DNA from: Isoetes taiwanensis
Lineage: Eukaryota > Streptophyta > Lycopodiopsida > Isoetales > Isoetaceae
NCBI GenBank assembly: GCA_021234155.1
Contig: JAJEKV010000001.1
Location: 16,437,491-16,501,490 of the forward strand
DNA: 64,000 nucleotides
Direction: 5' to 3'
The notes below the pieces were generated by a model. The model ran no database searches. It was not told where the DNA came from and saw only the letters and a program-made list of their open reading frames with translations. Of this stretch, positions 33,541 to 43,881 are shown in pieces (the first letter of the stretch is position 1; every line of letters begins with the position of its first letter). The position numbers and the translations under genes are program-made.

Positions 33541-35240
33541 ACCTGGGCACCTGCCACGTGTCCACTCTTTAGCTGTCCCATCAGCCCAACAGCCACTAGA
33601 TGCCATCATGTGAGGGCAATAACCACACACGTGTATGCCCCTGGCCGTCCCATCATATACAAAGGCAAAAGTAGGAGGGAGGTTTGAACCTCCCTCATTA
33701 TGGCTCCAAGGCCCTAAGGTAGGTACCCTGTACCAACTGGTCAGAAGTACCATCATTACACTTTTGTTCCGCCCTGCCCTGTTGAGCCAAGAATAGGCCC
33801 GAACTGTCACAAAATAGTGAAGAATCTAATTGGGCAGCCAGATCTTCAAATTAGGTTCTGATTTTTTCCTGGCTAGGTCGGCCTGCTGGTCCGAATTCAA
33901 TTATCCAAGAAGCCCCATGAGATTTGCTTGCTTATGGGCTTAATTGAGATTTTCCTCTTCTGTACCCAAACCTGTAACAAACCGCCCCAATTTCTTGATT
34001 GATGCTTCCAATTCTTGGTCTTCATGGTCAGATTATCTTCTCTATTGTGCCCACATGAAAAGCCCCTTCAAATTGATCCTAATTTGGGCCGAATTGAATC
34101 TTTACCTCTGTTTTTGTCAAGAATAGCCAAGAAGTACTTACAGACCTGATTTCTTGTTGATTTTGGCTCATATTTCATGATTAATCACCCAATACTAGCC
34201 TCTTGTGGTCGGAACTGATGCCCAATGCCTATTAAAACTGAAAGCCCCTTCAAATTACCACGATTTTGGGCTTGATTGGAAGAACAGGCCTGCTGCCCTC
34301 CATATCCCTGCTCCCGAACTGTAAAATCCGGGTTAATCCCCTGTTTCCTTGAATCTTTTCTAGATGGGTTACTCAATCCTTGTTCCTATGGTCTATCTAA
34401 GCCCTGTAGTAGCAAAAGCCCCTTGAGATTTGAGTGGAAATGGGCTCCAATCCGGTCTGAACCTTGATTACCACAAGAACTTCTGCTACAGCCCGAAAAT
34501 CACTGCCTAAATGCTCTGGATCCTTCATTCCAGCCTGGTTAAACCCTTCCACAAGCTCCCAAGAGAGTATACTACCTTTCTTTGATCCTCCAGCATACCC
34601 AAATCCTCAAGAAACACTCCACAGCCCTCCAAATGGGGAGATATTACGGAATGAGACCAACCATTTAACAAGAGAACTAATGGCTTAGTTAGGACAAAAT
34701 TACAGCATGGAAATCCACAAGTAAGGCAGCAAAACCTCGATTTTTCATGGAAGAACTTCCCCAAAACTGATTACAAAGAGATTCATACCTTTGTTTGAGC
34801 TCAAATCACTTCTAGGCAGGCCCAAGATGGGCTGTATCAGCCCCAAACTAGACTGAAATCCCCTGCAGCTGGCTGCCCCAGCCAGATCCTCATCCAAATC
34901 CGACTTCTTCCTTTAGATCCAAGCCCCTTTTTCGCCTCCCACGGATCTTTCTTAAAGCTCCAGCTATGGCAGCCCAACCCCTTGCTGAAAACAGCCAAGA
35001 ATAGGCTCCTCCGAAAGCTCTAGGCATGGCGAATCCATGGCTGAGGGCAAGAGCAAGGCTAGATTCAAATACGAAGCATGGATCAAGCGAGAAAACGGTG
35101 GGAAAGCACAAACCGTGTTTTCTCCCCCAAGGCGCCCAAGGGGAGAGCGCCTTGGGAATGGGAATTGGGAATTAGGGTTCGATGAGATTTTGGGGTTCGA
35201 ATTATTCAATTATCATGAAAAACCCACAAATACAAATGTG
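33539..35240. repeat. Dispersed repeat R1, copy c (diverged)
   Basis: Begins GCACCTGGGCACCTGCCACGTG and carries the AAGCCCC blocks near 33913, 34058 and 34244, each followed by a line similar to the other copies. It ends near a GCGCCCAAGGGGAGAGCGCC palindrome and ATTAGGGTTCGATGAG. It abuts the poly(T) tail of the Penelope-like element. Short frames inside are not genes. Confidence 0.55.
33681..33743 (-). repeat. tRNA-like boxes within R1 copy c
   Basis: The minus strand has TGACCAGTTGGTACAGGG (A-box-like) and, about 45 nt later, GGTTCAAACC (B-box-like), the spacing of a tRNA-derived pol III promoter. The following GAGGGAGGTTCAAACCTCCCTC is a good T-arm-like hairpin. No full tRNA cloverleaf is evident. 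Confidence 0.4.
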
Positions 35241-35399
35241 TGTCATAGTGCTTCGTAGTAGGCGAACCCCCACCCTACTACAGCCCCACCAGAGCACAAC
35301 CAAAGAATATCCCAAATACAACTAGTGGACGTCTCCCCCCCAGTCTACAACCAATACTACTAATACACAAAAGGACACACAAGCGTGCCTAATGGCCAC

Positions 35400-35990
35400 A
35401 CGGCCTCCAACGATGTCCTAAGACATCCAAATGGCCTCACGGCCTCCAATGAAGTACACAAATGGCCCTAAGGCCTCCAAATGGCTAAAAAGCCCAAATA
35501 CAGCTCAAGTGGCCCTGATGGCCTCCACATGGCCTCACGGCCTCCAATGTAGTGCTCCAAATGGCCCTAAGGCCTCCAAATGGCTAAAAAGCCCAAATAC
35601 AGCTCAAGTGGCCCTGATGGCCTCCACATGGCCTCACGGCCTCCAATGTGGTGCTCCAAATGGCCCTAAGGCCTCCAAATGGCTAAAAAGCCCAAATACA
35701 GCTCAAATGGCCCAGATGGCCTCCACACGGCCTCCTCACTACCTCAATGTAGTGCTCCAAATGGCCCTAAGGCCTCCAAATGGCTAAAAAGCCCAAATCT
35801 TTGCTCAAATGACCCTCATGGCCCAAATACTACCTCCACCCTCCAATGATGTGCTCCAAATGGCCCTAAGGCCTCCAAATGGCTCAAAAGCCCAAATCTT
35901 TCCCAAAGTGCCACACGGCATCCAATGGCCCGAAGGCCCAAATCCTGCTCAGAAGGGCCTGAAGACACCTCACGTGTTGCCCAAATAATG
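35400..35990. repeat. Minisatellite, 99-bp period
   Basis: ATGGCCCTAAGGCCTCCAAA recurs at 35462, 35561, 35660, 35761 and 35860, a period of 99-101 bp. Each unit contains shorter GGCCTC/CCAAATGGC sub-repeats. Because 99 is divisible by three, a repetitive 118-codon frame exists (35431-35787), but this is expected from the period and does not show coding. Confidence 0.9.
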
Positions 35991-36082
35991 CCAAATAAGC
36001 TCCCGAAATGACACATCACAAGTGTCACCAAATACTACTCTCAAACTCCCCTGCTGGGAGAACAAAAACTGCAACTCAAATT

Positions 36083-36086
<4 letters not shown>

Positions 36087-36113
<27 letters not shown>
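36087..36113. repeat. Poly(T) run
   Basis: About 30 consecutive T bases. It could be the tail of a retroposon on the minus strand, but no partner structure was identified. Confidence 0.7.
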
Positions 36114-36289
36114 CAAATCCTACTGTACCCCTGCCACATAATCCCAATTCTGCTGACTACATCTGCCACCAATCAGCCTAGAAATCTGCCATCTCATCAA
36201 GTCATAATAACCTAGTTGACCAATGGCCCAACCCCCCCGGTTAGCCTGATCGGCTCCCAAATGGAGTTCGGGGCCATTTAGGGTTAAAA

Positions 36290-36790
36290 AAGCGAACCCG
36301 AGAAATTCGCTTACGCCCGAACCCGTGGATTCGCCCATGCGAACCCAAGAAGTCTAGTTGGCGATGAGGTGGCGCTACCCACCGGGTTCGCCCAAGCGAA
36401 CCCGAACCCGAGTTAGGCTTGAAGGCGGGTCGGATCGGTGTCAGGCGGGTCGGATCGGTGTCGGCGTGCGATCTTGCCGGGTTAAGCTTAAAACCGAGGT
36501 CAACCGGGCAGATAAATCCACGGGCGAGCGCCCACCGTGTTAGTACGGGGGTGCCTGTGTATAGTTTATTCATTCGCTGGGCGCCCCCCCGGTCTAATCG
36601 GCGTCGTCACATCGTCACCGCCGTCGGTTGCCAGATCGATACCGGGTTCGCTTCAGCGAACCCGAATTTTTCGAACACAATTCCTAGGCCAATTGAAATT
36701 TTCGGCGAATTCCTAGGCCAAACCTCTTCTTTTCAATATTTGGCAAGGGGAGGAAGGAATTTTTGGTTCGCCTGCGAACCCTTATTTGAG
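36290..36790. repeat. Cluster of GTTCGC...GCGAAC hairpins
   Basis: Perfect short inverted repeats occur at 36384-36403 (GGGTTCGC/GCGAACCC, 4-nt loop), 36644-36663 (same stem, different loop) and 36765-36780 (GGTTCGC/GCGAACC, 2-nt loop), with imperfect versions near 36298 and 36330. There is no gene here. Confidence 0.75.
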
Positions 36791-36889
36791 CCAACATTTG
36801 AGCCAATATTTTTGGCTCACGCTTCATCCGCCAACCGCCATCCGCCAACTTCGTCAAGGTTCCAAGCTATAGTGATTTGGTGCGCCTTT

Positions 36890-37090
36890 TTTTTAGTACT
36901 TGATATTGATTAGAAAGATATTGATATTGATACATATTGATACTATTGATAATCATTAGAAACATATTGATATTGATATTGATGTTGATACAATTAGAAA
37001 CATACCGATTCTACTACTTGATTTCATCGATTGTACTATTAAAGATATTGAATCTATTACTTATTTCCCATTCAGAAAATAAAAATTATA
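36890..37090. repeat. AT-rich GATATT microsatellite-like DNA
   Basis: Irregular repeats of GATATTGATA and related hexamers. No gene. Confidence 0.7.
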
Positions 37091-37259
37091 CACTGATTTT
37101 GTCCATGCTGAGGACGTGACAATTTGATGCAACCACTTGCATCATTATCTGCACGCTCAGCATCGTTTCATCTTTATTTGGCTCGTTGAGCCATTCTACC
37201 AATCGTTACGCAGGAACGCCCGGGCGTCAAGGCAATCGAGAGCTCCCTTTCACTCATCC

Positions 37260-37515
37260 TTGCGGCGATGGTGAAAGGAGGCGCGGAGAAGCTGGGGGAT
37301 TGCTGCCCCGCGAGGGAGGAGGAGGAGGAGGGTCAATGGAGACGTCCCTTGGAGGAAGAGGAGGAGGAGGATTGCCGCTAGAAGGGACATACCGCCCTGT
37401 GTGGTCTTTAAATGCCTGGGACCATTATAACGAGATGGGCAAGAAGATTGGAGGAGGAGGAGGAGGAGGAGGAGGAGGAGGCTAGACTTGAGGAGGAGGA
37501 GGAGGATTGAGGGAT
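37260..37515. repeat. GGA/GAGGAG microsatellite
   Basis: Interrupted (GGA)n runs, longest at 37448-37480 and 37488-37505, leading directly into telomere-like DNA. Confidence 0.85.
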
Positions 37516-37533
37516 GGACTTATATAGTGGATG

Positions 37534-37564
<31 letters not shown>

Positions 37565-37625
37565 CGGGGTTAGGGTTCGGGTTGGGGTTAGGGTTGGGTT
37601 GGGATTGGGGTTGGGGTTGGGGTTG
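37534..37625 (+). repeat. Interstitial telomere-like repeats
   Basis: A mixture of TTAGGG, TTTAGGG, TCGGGG and TTGGGG/TTGGGATT units on the plus strand, more decayed to the right. It could mark an old chromosome end, a telomerase-repaired break, or capture of a telomeric RNA. Confidence 0.8.
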
Positions 37626-37817
37626 CAAACCACACATTAAGGTTGACATGACAACTAGCATGGAAGTAATAAAGCATATGGATTTGGATTTGGATTCAAA
37701 TGCTATTTGTTCTATTTGTGTTTTGTGAAGACTCCAATGCATCAATAGGTTTGTACTTTCGGGCTTGCGTTAATGTTCACCTGCACCTCGAGATCTCTAT
37801 TCGAGACCGCCGAGAAC

Positions 37818-38620
37818 CATGTCTTATTCGGATGCCACCCCACCAGTTGGCATGGAGGAGCGTCCCCTGCCGTTTGGCCTACAGAGCGGCGCCAGTCTTC
37901 CCGGACGCATCGGTAGCATTATAGAATGGTACCCCAACTGACATTGTCTGAACCCGCCAGGTTTGTTGTGTGTGCTTGTTAACCGTATTCGGTGTTTTGT
38001 GGCGGAATACCATGGCATTTGGTGCCTCGTCCGCAGTGGTCACGCCGGGTTGAGAGCGCCGGGCCCCAACAATTGCGCAATATGTCGTGGATTTGCACAA
38101 AGACTGGGTGCAATCACTATGCCGACAGATACGCCGTGACCCGGATTTCGGTTTGACGCTGATGTTTGAGCATGGGGCCACCACCGTTCTCCACCACCTG
38201 ATCTTTGGTGGCCCACCGGCCATTCTCCGGCCACGGCCCTGAACGACACCGCCAGATGCGGTAGGGTGGTGTCCGAAAGGAGAGGGCAAATAAACGTCGA
38301 AAGATCCCGCCAAAGCCAGCTTTATGTTGGAGGTCACAAGACACGGGGAAGCGAGGCAAGCAAGCAAACAACAATGCGGCTACAACATGTCCTAACCCCG
38401 TGAGGCCTTGGCCTTTCCCGAGGGCCCTGGACGCCATGTTCCACGAGGCTGCCACAAAGACAAAGTGAGGGCCCAGAGGATGCAAACCCTTTATGAAGGT
38501 TGCATTAGAGCCGAGCCGGTGCCACGCGAGTGGAGTCCCGAGGAGGACAGGACCGCACATGCCCTTCTCAATGATCGGGCCATTGCAATGAGGATGGCTG
38601 GTCATTTGCCCACGTAGCAG
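37818..38620 (+). pseudogene. GC-rich coding-like fragments, unrecognised
   Basis: Three plus-strand frames look protein-like. 37818-37940 is ATG-started and ends IGSIIEWYPN. 38078-38242 reads VVDLHKDWVQSLCRQIRRDP and GATTVLHHLIFGGPPAI before its stop. 38408-38617 ends with REWSPEEDRTAHALLNDRAI, faintly like a SANT/Myb helix. They are in different frames with stops between. They may be captured or decayed gene exons. No function is assigned. Confidence 0.3.
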
Positions 38621-38706
38621 AGGCGCTAGTCGAAGCTCCTCGGGATCCTGGAGTCTCGGCCTGTTTCTGATCGGTATATGACTCCGCTCAAAAGGGCTCC
38701 GCCTGG

Positions 38707-39903
38707 TCATACGTATTTTCGCGGTCCCCTAGTCTTGCGATATCCCACGCAACGTGTCATTCCAATGCTTCTAAGCTCTTGTCGCGGCCGACCGCATGGC
38801 GATTCGGGATGCCTGCATGCATGGACCAATCCTCCCATGGGCATTTGTGAAAGGGTCATGGCGAGTGTGTTCTGTGCGCACGTATATTCGTGCACCACGC
38901 TCGATGCAGCACCATTTCCATCTACTTTCACTGTCCGCAAGCGAAACAAGCATCCTCTACGGTCGCGGCCGTCCCTCGATTGCCTATCCCCCTTGGAGTG
39001 CCCCTCTTCCGTGGTCGCTCTCCATCGGTGGCAGGCATAGTCATCCACAACCTCACCCGTTCCAGCCCGCACGCGGTGATGCCCGTGGACCAAACGGACA
39101 CGATGTGTAGTTTGTAGCTCAATCACCCTTTGCTCTAGGCTGTCCATGGTGGTCTCTTCACAGTAGTTGAAGTCACTGTCCTTCATGGTGCGGCCACCTC
39201 TTGCCGCACGCCAAGACGCTTCCATGCACGCCAAGATGCGTATTCTTGCGGGACACCATGCCGTCTTAGGCCGACTTCCCAATCCTCTGAAATCTTTTGA
39301 AGAGTGGCAGTGGGGGAGCGATGGGTGCTTCCATTCAGGTGACCCCTAGCAACTAGCTGCCTCCAGAACTCCACGTAAGGGACTAACTTGTGGGGCCCGG
39401 TTACCCCTAAGGTACAACCAACCTTGCTTGGATTAAAACGGACTCATCGTCAACTGCAAGATCCTGACAATATGCTCTCCATCGGTGCATCAGCCGAACA
39501 TGGTTCTCGACGGGTGCCCTCCCGCTTCTCTGCGGGACCGGGGTAGGCGGGGATCGGCAGCACTTATTTCGGACGGATGGGGAACATAGTGTTCTGTAGG
39601 CACAACCTCATCAATGCATACACACACTCGTTGAATGCGTAACCACCAACCCGAGGTGCACCACGGCCATTGTCTTTGGGTCCGGGTAGAGACCTACCAA
39701 TTCATGAACAAGTTCTTGGGGATCTTGGGTGGGAGTAACTTGTGAAGTGGATTGGCCAAAGGGTTCCACCCATCGTCCGTATCGTCCCTTGGTTTCCTCC
39801 TCGACATTGTGTCATCCCCGGTGTCATGAAGACCATAATCACTATCATTTTCATCCCAAATCGACTCACCGAGTCGTTCGGTGTCTACACCGCCATTCTC
39901 CAC
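38707..39903 (-). pseudogene. Possible MULE/FAR1-type zinc-finger remnant
   Basis: An acidic N-terminal frame (39903-39694, MENGGVDTERLGESIWDEND...) is followed, after stops, by a 191-codon frame (39282-38707). The latter has FNYCEETTMDSLEQRVIELQ, DDYACHRW and RRGCLFRLRTVKVDGNG, then VVHEYTC. The order Cys-His ... GC ... H-x-C recalls the zinc-binding segment before MULE/FAR1 transposase domains. No catalytic DDE domain is visible, and GC-rich DNA readily gives chance frames. Confidence 0.3.
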
Positions 39904-39954
39904 ACTCTACTAGGAAGACAAATGAGCGTCTATCACAACACGAACCTAAAAAAT

Positions 39955-40130
39955 TGCCTCGGTAAAAGTTGCCTATGGTAAAAACAAATAGCCTATGGTT
40001 AGAACTATGGTAAAAAAAACTTCCCATGGTAAAAAATGCCTATGGCAAAAATATGCATGTGCTAAAAATATCCTATTCTAAATGTCTATTGTAAAAATGG
40101 CCTATGATAAATGCAAAAAAATAAGGCCTA
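39955..40130. repeat. Degenerate tandem repeat (GCCTATGGTAAAAA)n
   Basis: Roughly 14-20 bp units with a CCTATGGTAAAAA core, repeated about eight times with decay. No gene. Confidence 0.75.
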
Positions 40131-41070
40131 TGCTCAATATTGAGAATGCAAAAGGATATGAGACATATATGGAGCGCGATTTTGTTTTAGCGCAGTAGCA
40201 GCATGCTATAGCACCAAAGATCGAAGCACCATACCCCCAAACGATATGAGCATACAACGTCTCGGCGCGCATAAATAGCCCTTAGGCTCGTATAAGGATT
40301 CGCCCAGGCGAATAGTTCTTTCTTTCTTGGGCTTTAAAAAAAAACTTGGGCATTAAAATTTCGGGGTTAAAAAATACTCCCGCATTTGAAATTGTGGGGG
40401 CATGGTGGCCCCCCCAGCCCGACCGACAAGCCTCCACGGGTTAAACTTAAAGCGAACCCTACCGCCACCCCGACGCCGTGTTCGATAATTGGGGGCATGG
40501 TGGCCCCCTGCCCGGACGATCATCGACGGGTTACCTCGGGGACCAACTTTCGCCAGCCTAAGAAGACCACCCTGTTCTCCAAAAGAACAAAGTCCACTAG
40601 ACCCCAGCCAGACGCCACGCCAGCGACATCACGCCTCACCACGCGACGCCACGTCAAGACGCTGCGACACCCGCCGCCCACCGGGCGCTAAGCGCCCACC
40701 GGCGTGACAGATCCGCCATGTCACGCTGTCGACGCCGACGAGACGTCGCCGCGACGCGACGTGTTCGCGACGGACGCCGCATGGTCACGCACTTTGCGCC
40801 GTCATGACTCGACGCCGCAGGCGAACGCCGCAAATGTCCATTCTTTGTTGTGAAGGTGGGCCCACGCGTCGGCCCCCCCAATCGGGATGACACGACATAC
40901 CGCGCCCGCCACCAGCCTAGTCACCATGGTTCAATCCCAACAATCTAGTCATCCGTCAACAAATGCCACCAACCCTAATCACCATATGTTCAAGACTTGG
41001 GTCACATCTCACCAACCAAAATTGAGTACCCATGTAAGGAAGGTACTCCCACCAAAAGAGGGAAGAGGTA
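40131..41070. other. No gene; GC-rich CGACGCC repeats and hairpins
   Basis: Contains an ATTCGCC/GGCGAAT hairpin at 40298-40313 and two GGGGGCATGGTGGCCCC blocks (about 40395 and 40490). 40590-40830 is dense in CGACGCCACG-like repeats. Open frames here follow composition only. Confidence 0.6.
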
Positions 41071-42370
41071 GGTGGGGGAGAATTCAAACCCCGGGTCCCT
41101 TTCCCCGCATAAATCCAAAGTGTGCCACCTGCCATCATGAATGCTGCCACCATAATCATCATGACAACCCTAGGATCATCCAAGATCATGCCAAGAACAC
41201 CAAGAACACTCTGATTTTTCAAATACTGCTACCCCGATTTCAATTTCTTGTAAATCGGGCATCCAAACTCCAAATCTTGATCCGATTTTTTCCTACATGG
41301 GTCGGCCAGCCCTTAGAAGACCAAATCTCCAAAAATCCCCATCAAATCAGCCATGGTTTTGGACCCATTTCCAAATTACTATTTCTGTGGCAAATTTTCA
41401 AAGTTCGATTTCTCAATCCCTACTCAGAAATAGCAACCCAAACTTTTCCCAAAGCTTCACAAGGCAAATCCGCCCATATACAACCAAAAAGCCCCATCTA
41501 ATTCATACTCTATTGGGCCAAATCATCAAAACTAGTTGCTGTTTTTCCAAGAATACTAGACTGTCATAAAAAATCAGCAACTATACCAAGCTTTTCCAAA
41601 CAAATAAGTGATCAAATCACTTAGCAAACTCGTCCAAAGCTTCAAGAACTCATTCCTAAACCTCATGAAGGAAAAAATAGAGCAAATAGCAGCAAAATAG
41701 AACCAAACCGACCTGATTTTCATGCATTAGAACTCTGTTTTCCCAAGATTTCAGCCCCCATAGACTTTCTTCACCTCCAAAGCACCCCAAACTTGATGAA
41801 TCTCGACCCGACTGAGCTCCTTCTTGGTGTAGGCGACCCGACCAGCCCATTTCAACCCTTGAATTACGCATGAAAGCCACAAAAGGTAAATGGGTCTTAC
41901 AAAATCAAAGCCCCGGCCTCAAAGAACCTCCAACCTAGTCCAAATACTTCAAATCCGAGCACCAAAGTGATGAATACTCGCCATGGGCACCTCCTTGAAG
42001 TTCTTACCCCTGTTTTCCATGGCAAATCAGCTTCCCCATCGCCTATTCTTCTTCAAAACCTGCTGGAAATCTACTGTAACAGCCCCAAACCTGGCCGAAT
42101 CTTCAAAACCCAATAACTTGAGCTACACTTCGTCAAATCCATCAAGGGATGGTGCTCCAGATCGGTCTTGACATGGCGCTTCCAATGGTGGCTGTTGCAG
42201 CTCGAGATCATGCGTGGAATGAGCACGGATCAAGCAAGAACAGGCTGGAGAAAACACAAAATCAGAGTTGAAGGGCATGAAGGGCTGTGAAGGGCGCGCC
42301 CTTCCAGCGCCCTTCAAGCGCCCTCCTCCTCCAAGCGCCCTCCTGGGGAATTACGGGAATTAGGGTTTGG
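41071..42370. repeat. Dispersed repeat R1, copy d
   Basis: Matches copy b in order: GCCACCTGCCA near 41125, CTACATGGGTCGGCC near 41295, AAGCCCCATC near 41495, CTCCTTGAAG near 41990, and the terminal GGGCGCGCCCTT palindrome near 42295. It is joined directly to the second 18S fragment. A GAATTCAAACCCC stretch at 41080 is a weak pol III B-box on the minus strand. Confidence 0.65.
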
Positions 42371-42640
42371 GGTTTGATTCCGGAGAGGAAGCCTGAGAGA
42401 CGGCTACCACATCCAAGGAAGGCAGCAGGCACGCAAATTACCCAATCCGATACAGGGAGGTAGTGATAATAAATAACAATATTGGGCTTCTACAAGTCTG
42501 GTAATTGGAATGAGTACAATCTAAATCCCTTAACGAGGATCCATTGGAGGGCATGTCTGGTGCCTGCAACTGCGGTAATTCCAGCTCCAATAGCGTATAT
42601 TTAAGTTGTTGCAGTTAAAAAGCTCGTAGTTGGATCTGGG
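42371..42640 (+). rRNA. 18S rRNA fragment, decayed (copy 2)
   Basis: The same roughly 270-nt segment as 22034-22310, with the same broken 530 loop (GTGCCTGCAACTGCGG), but without the 4-bp GTGA duplication and with GGCTACC intact at its start. The two copies therefore share a common decayed ancestor and then diverged. Confidence 0.9.
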
Positions 42641-42956
42641 GGTGGAAAGTTTGTCTTATGTATCTCAGATTTACTAATTTGTATCATTGGCATATAGGGA
42701 AAATTTGATATAAATGATGGTTTTGAAAAAATTGACATATATGACAAATTTGACATATATGATAAATATGAAATATATGACAAATTTGATATAAGATGAC
42801 AATTTTGACAAATGACATTTGATACCTATGAGAAATATGACAAATGTGATATATATGACAAATATGACATGTATGATAAAAATATATGACACGTTTGACA
42901 TAAGAAAAAACAATATTAACAAATGACATATGACGTTTGATACATATAATGAATAA

Positions 42957-42980
42957 TTATAATTAATAAGTAGAATAGGG
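42957..42980. repeat. 24-bp target site duplication, left
   Basis: Identical to 48798-48821. The paralogous uninterrupted sequence at about 22622-22645 carries it once. Confidence 0.92.
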
Positions 42981-43715
42981 CCATAGGAGCCCTCCTCTTT
43001 ATTTCCAAATAAAAAGATACAACATATTGTTAAAATACTTCCAACAAAAACCCTTATGCCCACCTTTTTGGGTGTACAAGAATAACCTTTTCAAGTGTAC
43101 AGGAATAATCAGCTACCATTAGACAAATTGATAACAACAAAGTTATAATGAAGATTTGTAAACCTTCATCTCCATCATTTGCAACGACGACCCCAACCTT
43201 GCACAAGACGCCACACCCAGAGTGAGGAATAAGTGCATCCAAGCTAACAAACCTCGATCTGTAACCTGCAAAAACCACCAATCCAACATCCACTGGCACG
43301 AGGGCCAATCCTCCAATGCTTGGCCCACAAGGAATCTTTATGAACACCAGCACAGTCACAAGTCCAAATCCATATCCATCTCGAGCATATCTGCAGAAAG
43401 AAAACAACGGAACACCTGGCATGAGGAAATGAAACACCTGGCACGAGGACCTCAATCTTGGCACAAGGACCACCACATCTTTAACACATGAGGGCCAACC
43501 ACCACGGCGCAAGGGCCATTAACATCGTCATCCACTTAAAACCCAAGACTCAAGACTTGAGACTTGCCACAACCACGCTGCTTGGCATGAGAGCCCCAAA
43601 CCCGTTGCGCAAGATAGCATAACAAGATCAAGAAGACAACAACAAAACAATCAACATGAGCAAACTAAGACATCGACTAAAAGAAACTTCAATAGTGCAG
43701 GGCTAAACAGCTTAA

Positions 43716-43881
43716 ATGGGGGAGGGGGGGAGGGGGGGTAGGATAGGCAACCACAAAGGGAGAGGCTCAAAGACGGCTGATGAAAATGAAAGAGCTGGAA
43801 AAGGCTATAAATACTCTAAGGGAACTCCCTCAACTAGCCTCAAGAAGCGGATTTATCTGCTAATCTTGAAACGCAGATAAA
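43716..43881 (-). repeat. Internal copy of the promoter-like block
   Basis: Nearly identical to 48636-48796, from the G-rich AGGGGGGTAGGATAGGC through GCAGATAAATCAT. It lies 735 bp inside the left end, so this is not a simple LTR pair. Confidence 0.85.

Noticed and set aside
35431-35787. 118-codon repetitive ORF
   Set aside because: Explained by a minisatellite with period 99.
35400-35990. CRISPR array
   Set aside because: Tandem units are contiguous without spacers, and the genome is eukaryotic.
38117-38710. 197-codon minus ORF
   Set aside because: GC-rich DNA, overlaps protein-like plus-strand frames, no motif; likely chance.
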